From: Arsenophonus sp052401645
GTDB taxonomy: Bacteria; Pseudomonadota; Gammaproteobacteria; Enterobacterales; Enterobacteriaceae
Assembly: GCA_052401645.1 (NCBI GenBank)
Contig: CP198939.1
Location: forward strand, 1,964,579 to 2,028,578
Reading direction: 5' to 3'
Length of the DNA stretch: 64,000 bases
The notes beneath the pieces are model-generated. The model was not told the origin of the DNA, did no database searches, and saw only the letters and a list, made by a program, of their open reading frames with translations. Made by a program: the position numbers and the translations under genes. Shown one piece after another: positions 60,940 to 64,000 of the stretch (position 1 is the first letter of the stretch; each line of letters opens with the position of its first letter).

Positions 60940-62583
60940 TTATTTTTTAATACTATTATGTAATCCATGTTTTTCTAATCCACGATAAATAATTTGTTGC
61001 TGAATAATTGTCATTAAATTACTAATGATATAATATAAAACCAGACCTGATGGAAACCAGAAGAAAAATATTGTAAAAATAACAGGCATATAAGTCATAA
61101 TTTTTTGCTGAATAGGATCAGTTACTGTTATTGGTGACATTTTCTGAATAACATACATTGTTAAACCCATTAATAATGGTAAAATATAGTATGGATCTTC
61201 AGCTGAGAGATCTTGAATCCAAGCAATAAAAGGAGCATGTCGCAGTTCAACAGAACTAATTAACATATAATATAAAGCAAGGAAAATAGGCATCTGAATT
61301 AATAAAGGTAGACAACCACCTAATGGATTAATTTTTTCTTCTTTATAAAGTGTCATTATTTCTTGACTAATACGTTTTTTATCATTACCAACCCTTTCTC
61401 TGATTGCAAGAAGTTTAGGTTGTAACAAACGAATTTTTGCCATTGAACTATATTGTGCTTTTGTTAATGGATACATAATTCCCCTTACAATAAAAGTAAT
61501 AATAATAATAGAAAAACCCCAATTATTAATAAAACTATTGATAAATTTTAATAATTTAAATAACGGTTGAGAAATAAACCATAACCAACCATAATCAACG
61601 GTTAAATCTAAATATTTTGCAACTTCTGCCATTTCAGATTGTAATTCAGTACCTATCCATAGCGTTGAAGTGTAATTTTTAATACTATTAGCTTCTACTA
61701 TTATCGGCGAACTCTTATATCCAATAATAGCAATAGTTTTATTTAAATTAACTGTATAGAAATTATTTTGATTATTTTGATAACTAGGAATCCACACAGT
61801 AGCAAAATATTGCTGTAACATTGCTATCCAACCACTTTGAGTATTAATGTTTAAATTATGATCATTAATATCACTAAAGCTATATTTTTTATAATTTACT
61901 TCATCAGAAGAATATGCTGCACCACGATAAGTATGTAAAGCGAAATTATTATTTTCTATATCACGTTCTTTTGGTAATTCTATACTTTGTTTTAATTGAC
62001 CAAAAAAAACTAAAATTAATGATTTCTCAGTATTATTATTAATGTTATATTTAACAGAAATAGTATATTTACCTCTTTTTAATATATAGACTTTCTTATA
62101 AATTACGCCGTCTTTACCAATAAAAATAAGAGGAACACATAATTCATCTTGTCCATCTTGTAATATATAACTAGTTGCATTTGAAACATATAAAGGACGC
62201 AATCCATTATTATAATTAGGATTATCTGGACCATCTTTACCAATCAAACCACTTTGTGCTTGATAAATAAAATTCTTATTAGTTTCCAATAAACGAAATG
62301 GGTCGTATGAATGTAATTTATTACGATAAAGTAATAAACTAGCTTCATCAATATCACCTCCAAGTGTATTGATGTGTAACTCAAGTACATCAGTTTTTAT
62401 TCTGATAAATTTAGCTTGTTGTTTATAACTTGAATTATGTTCTTCGTTATAACCTGACATATCCATTTCTTTTATGATTTTTTCTCTATTTATAGATTGA
62501 ATATTATCATTTTCCCATGTTTGCCAAATTAAAAACGAAACAAATATTAAAGCTATAAATAAAAGATTGAATTGCGAATTCAT
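60940..62583 (-). CDS. yidC: Membrane protein insertase YidC
   Basis: YidC inserts and folds inner-membrane proteins, alone or with SecYEG. The protein is 547 residues (E. coli 548). It starts with a membrane anchor (NLLFIALIFVSFLIWQTWE), then a large periplasmic domain to about residue 340, then the five-helix insertase core: FIVRGIMYPLTKAQY carries the groove arginine, followed by the cytoplasmic coiled hairpin (QPKLLAIRERVGNDKKRISQE), NPLGGCLPLLIQMPIFLALYYML and the last helices ending PSGLVLYYIISNL. The periplasmic domain is much more diverged than the core, as usual. It lies 23 bases after yidD. The ribosome binding site is weak (AGAGAA). Confidence 0.98.
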   Translation of the reverse strand: MNSQFNLLFIALIFVSFLIWQTWENDNIQSINREKIIKEMDMSGYNEEHNSSYKQQAKFIRIKTDVLELHINTLGGDIDEASLLLYRNKLHSYDPFRLLETNKNFIYQAQSGLIGKDGPDNPNYNNGLRPLYVSNATSYILQDGQDELCVPLIFIGKDGVIYKKVYILKRGKYTISVKYNINNNTEKSLILVFFGQLKQSIELPKERDIENNNFALHTYRGAAYSSDEVNYKKYSFSDINDHNLNINTQSGWIAMLQQYFATVWIPSYQNNQNNFYTVNLNKTIAIIGYKSSPIIVEANSIKNYTSTLWIGTELQSEMAEVAKYLDLTVDYGWLWFISQPLFKLLKFINSFINNWGFSIIIITFIVRGIMYPLTKAQYSSMAKIRLLQPKLLAIRERVGNDKKRISQEIMTLYKEEKINPLGGCLPLLIQMPIFLALYYMLISSVELRHAPFIAWIQDLSAEDPYYILPLLMGLTMYVIQKMSPITVTDPIQQKIMTYMPVIFTIFFFWFPSGLVLYYIISNLMTIIQQQIIYRGLEKHGLHNSIKK

Positions 62584-62606
62584 CGTGTTAATGTTCTCTG
62601 TTATAA

Positions 62607-62846
62607 TTAATCTCTTGGTGGAACAGGATCATTGCCTCCTTTATATAAAGGATGACATTTTAATATGCGTTTAATTATTAAATAACTACCACGTATAAAT
62701 CCAAATTTATATAATACTTTTATCGCGTATTCTGAACAGGTTGGATTAAAACGGCAGTGATATCCAAATAATGGACTTATTATTAATTGATAACTTCTTA
62801 TAATTAAGATTAAGAATTGAGCGATAAACGATAATGTTGACGCCAT
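62607..62846 (-). CDS. yidD: Membrane protein insertion efficiency factor YidD
   Basis: YidD is a small membrane-associated protein that assists YidC-dependent insertion. The 79-residue protein (E. coli 85) carries the family core YQLIISPLFGYHCRFNPTCS with both cysteines, followed by KRILKCHPLYKGGNDPVP. An amphipathic or membrane-binding helix occupies about residues 6-18. Its start overlaps the end of rnpA by 37 bases in another frame, the same arrangement as in E. coli, which suggests translational coupling. The C-terminus ends just after PVPP, a few residues short of E. coli. Confidence 0.97.
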   Translation of the reverse strand: MASTLSFIAQFLILIIRSYQLIISPLFGYHCRFNPTCSEYAIKVLYKFGFIRGSYLIIKRILKCHPLYKGGNDPVPPRD

Positions 62847-63169
62847 AATTTATCTAAAACTTTAATAATTTCTTTATTATTCAAATAAATAACCCCTTTT
62901 CTTATTAAAACTATAAAATCCATCGAAGATAATTCATATTGATGTAAACGAAAATATTCTCTCACAAGTCGTTTAATTCGGTTACGTTCGTGAGCTCGTT
63001 TAATATTTTTTTTTGATATAGAAAGACCAAGACGAGAATAACCGAGATTATTAAAACGTCCAAGAATAGTAATTTCTGGGGAACTAGCCCGATGTGATTT
63101 CTGAAAAACATAATTAAAATATATTGAAGTCAATAATCTTAACTTTTTTGGAAAGGAAAATTTAACCAC
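62810..63169 (-). CDS. rnpA: Ribonuclease P protein component RnpA
   Basis: RnpA is the protein subunit of RNase P and helps the catalytic RNA (rnpB, not in this window) remove tRNA 5' leaders. The 119-residue basic protein equals E. coli C5 in length. FPKKLRLLTSIYFNYVFQ is the N-terminal hydrophobic cleft segment that contacts the pre-tRNA leader, and the signature AHERNRIKRLVREYFRLHQ (about residues 59-77) is intact. It sits 12 bases after rpmH. Conserved ends and motifs leave no doubt. Confidence 0.98.
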   Translation of the reverse strand: MVKFSFPKKLRLLTSIYFNYVFQKSHRASSPEITILGRFNNLGYSRLGLSISKKNIKRAHERNRIKRLVREYFRLHQYELSSMDFIVLIRKGVIYLNNKEIIKVLDKLWRQHYRLSLNS

Positions 63170-63181
63170 TTTGATTGGTTA

Positions 63182-63325
63182 TTATTTCGAAGAAACAGTT
63201 AAATGACTACGCCCCTTAGATCGGCGACGAGATAAAATTTGACGACCACTTTTACTGAGCATACGGGCACGAAAACCATGAGAGCGATTACGTTTTAATA
63301 ACGATGGTTGAAAAGTACGTTTCAT
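63182..63325 (-). CDS. rpmH: 50S ribosomal protein L34
   Basis: L34 is a tiny basic protein of the large subunit. The 47-codon frame begins MKRTFQPSLLKRNRSHGFR and continues through ARMLSKSGRQILSRRRSKGR to LTVSSK, one residue longer than E. coli L34 (46), with one serine extra at the end. It heads the rpmH-rnpA-yidD-yidC-mnmE cluster. A TAGGT precedes the ATG at some distance. In E. coli its promoter region is shared with the divergent dnaA. Confidence 0.98.
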   Translation of the reverse strand: MKRTFQPSLLKRNRSHGFRARMLSKSGRQILSRRRSKGRSHLTVSSK

Positions 63326-64000
63326 AGTTAATTTTTTACCTAACTTAATAAAATAATTATTATCAAATTTAATAAATTTATTTAATAATTAGAATTGAAA
63401 TAAAATAATACTAACATAGATAATTTTAAAAAAAAAGAATAATAATAAAAATCAGATTGTAATCTAATTATTATAATTGCTCAATAAAAAACAAGTCTAC
63501 AATTTTTGTAATATTATGTATATTAAAAATAAAATAAATATTTTATTTTCTTTCTTCTAGTTCGATATTTAAAATTTATAAAAATATAATATCATATAAA
63601 AGATATAAAATATATAAATTCTCATAAAATTTAAATGATTATTTAAAAAATATTAATTTATTTAAATTAACTTAATATCTAATTATTAAGTTTAATATAA
63701 ACTAATTATACTAGAATTATGTTATATATATTTAATAAATATGTTAATATTACTTTTAATTCCTTATGTATATTTTATACATCAACTTAATATTAAATTT
63801 AACTCTATGAATAAAAAATCATAAAACTGTCTAAAAGAGTAAAGATCTTATTTCAAATTTTAAGTTATGATCTATTTTAATATAAAATCATAGATTACAT
63901 AAACTTATATATCTTATAATATAAGTTTTTAGTAAATATTATCTTAGATACAAACGGTTTTTATTATTTATTAAATTAATAATTTTTTATTAATCTTTTT
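63326..64000. other. Region upstream of rpmH to the window edge
   Basis: No gene is visible. In E. coli dnaA starts roughly 0.6 kb from rpmH on the other strand; no DnaA-like start (MSLSLW or similar) appears in these 675 bases, and I see no cluster of TTATNCACA boxes. The window ends too soon to decide whether dnaA is present. Confidence 0.6.

Overview
The window looks like part of the chromosome of a strongly reduced, extremely AT-rich gammaproteobacterial insect symbiont of the Enterobacterales. Almost every recognisable protein aligns closely with its E. coli counterpart (GroEL, RpoD, AspA, MnmE, YidC, TsaD), and much of the gene order is that of E. coli. The style would suit an Arsenophonus-type lineage, but nothing here fixes the genus. 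Only about 17 kb of the 64 kb is genic (19 protein genes and 2 tRNAs); the rest is long A/T-rich DNA without believable reading frames.

Layout. 1-4595: no genes. 4596-7518: ribB with a degenerate but recognisable FMN riboswitch leader, divergent ubiK, and hldE, which is broken into separate kinase and nucleotidyltransferase frames joined by a TAATG stop-start. 7519-11993: gene-free, where E. coli has glnE, ygiF and ygiM. 11994-19871: cca, folB, tsaD and the macromolecular synthesis operon rpsU-dnaG-rpoD; dnaG is interrupted by one base at a CCC TGA C site where a +1 frameshift would restore the protein exactly. 19977-20049: tRNA-Ile(CAT), in the same place after rpoD as E. coli ileX. 20050-30663: a desert with one DedA/YqjA-like membrane gene, flanked by two diverged inverted copies of a roughly 1.6 kb segment. 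30664-35007: aspA and groES-groEL, with a heat-shock (sigma-32) promoter still readable upstream of groES. 35008-59455: 24 kb holding only tRNA-Leu(CAA) and yqhA. 59456-63325: the conserved cluster rpmH-rnpA-yidD-yidC-mnmE, all on the minus strand, ending in a 38-base palindromic terminator.

The retained functions fit an obligate symbiont: riboflavin supply (ribB), ubiquinone assembly (ubiK), LPS heptose (hldE), folate (folB), replication priming (dnaG), transcription (rpoD), translation and tRNA maturation (rpsU, rpmH, rnpA, cca, tsaD, mnmE), chaperonin (groESL), membrane insertion (yidC, yidD) and aspartate catabolism (aspA). Several genes are worn: Cca has lost its HD phosphohydrolase residues while neither tRNA encodes CCA, and the DedA protein has lost two acidic residues required in E. 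coli YqjA.

The most notable features are the dnaG frameshift site, the split hldE, the eroded riboswitch, the inverted repeat around the DedA gene, and the many long perfect hairpins scattered through otherwise featureless DNA. I found no CRISPR array, phage, insertion sequence or rRNA gene, and no clearly novel multi-gene system.
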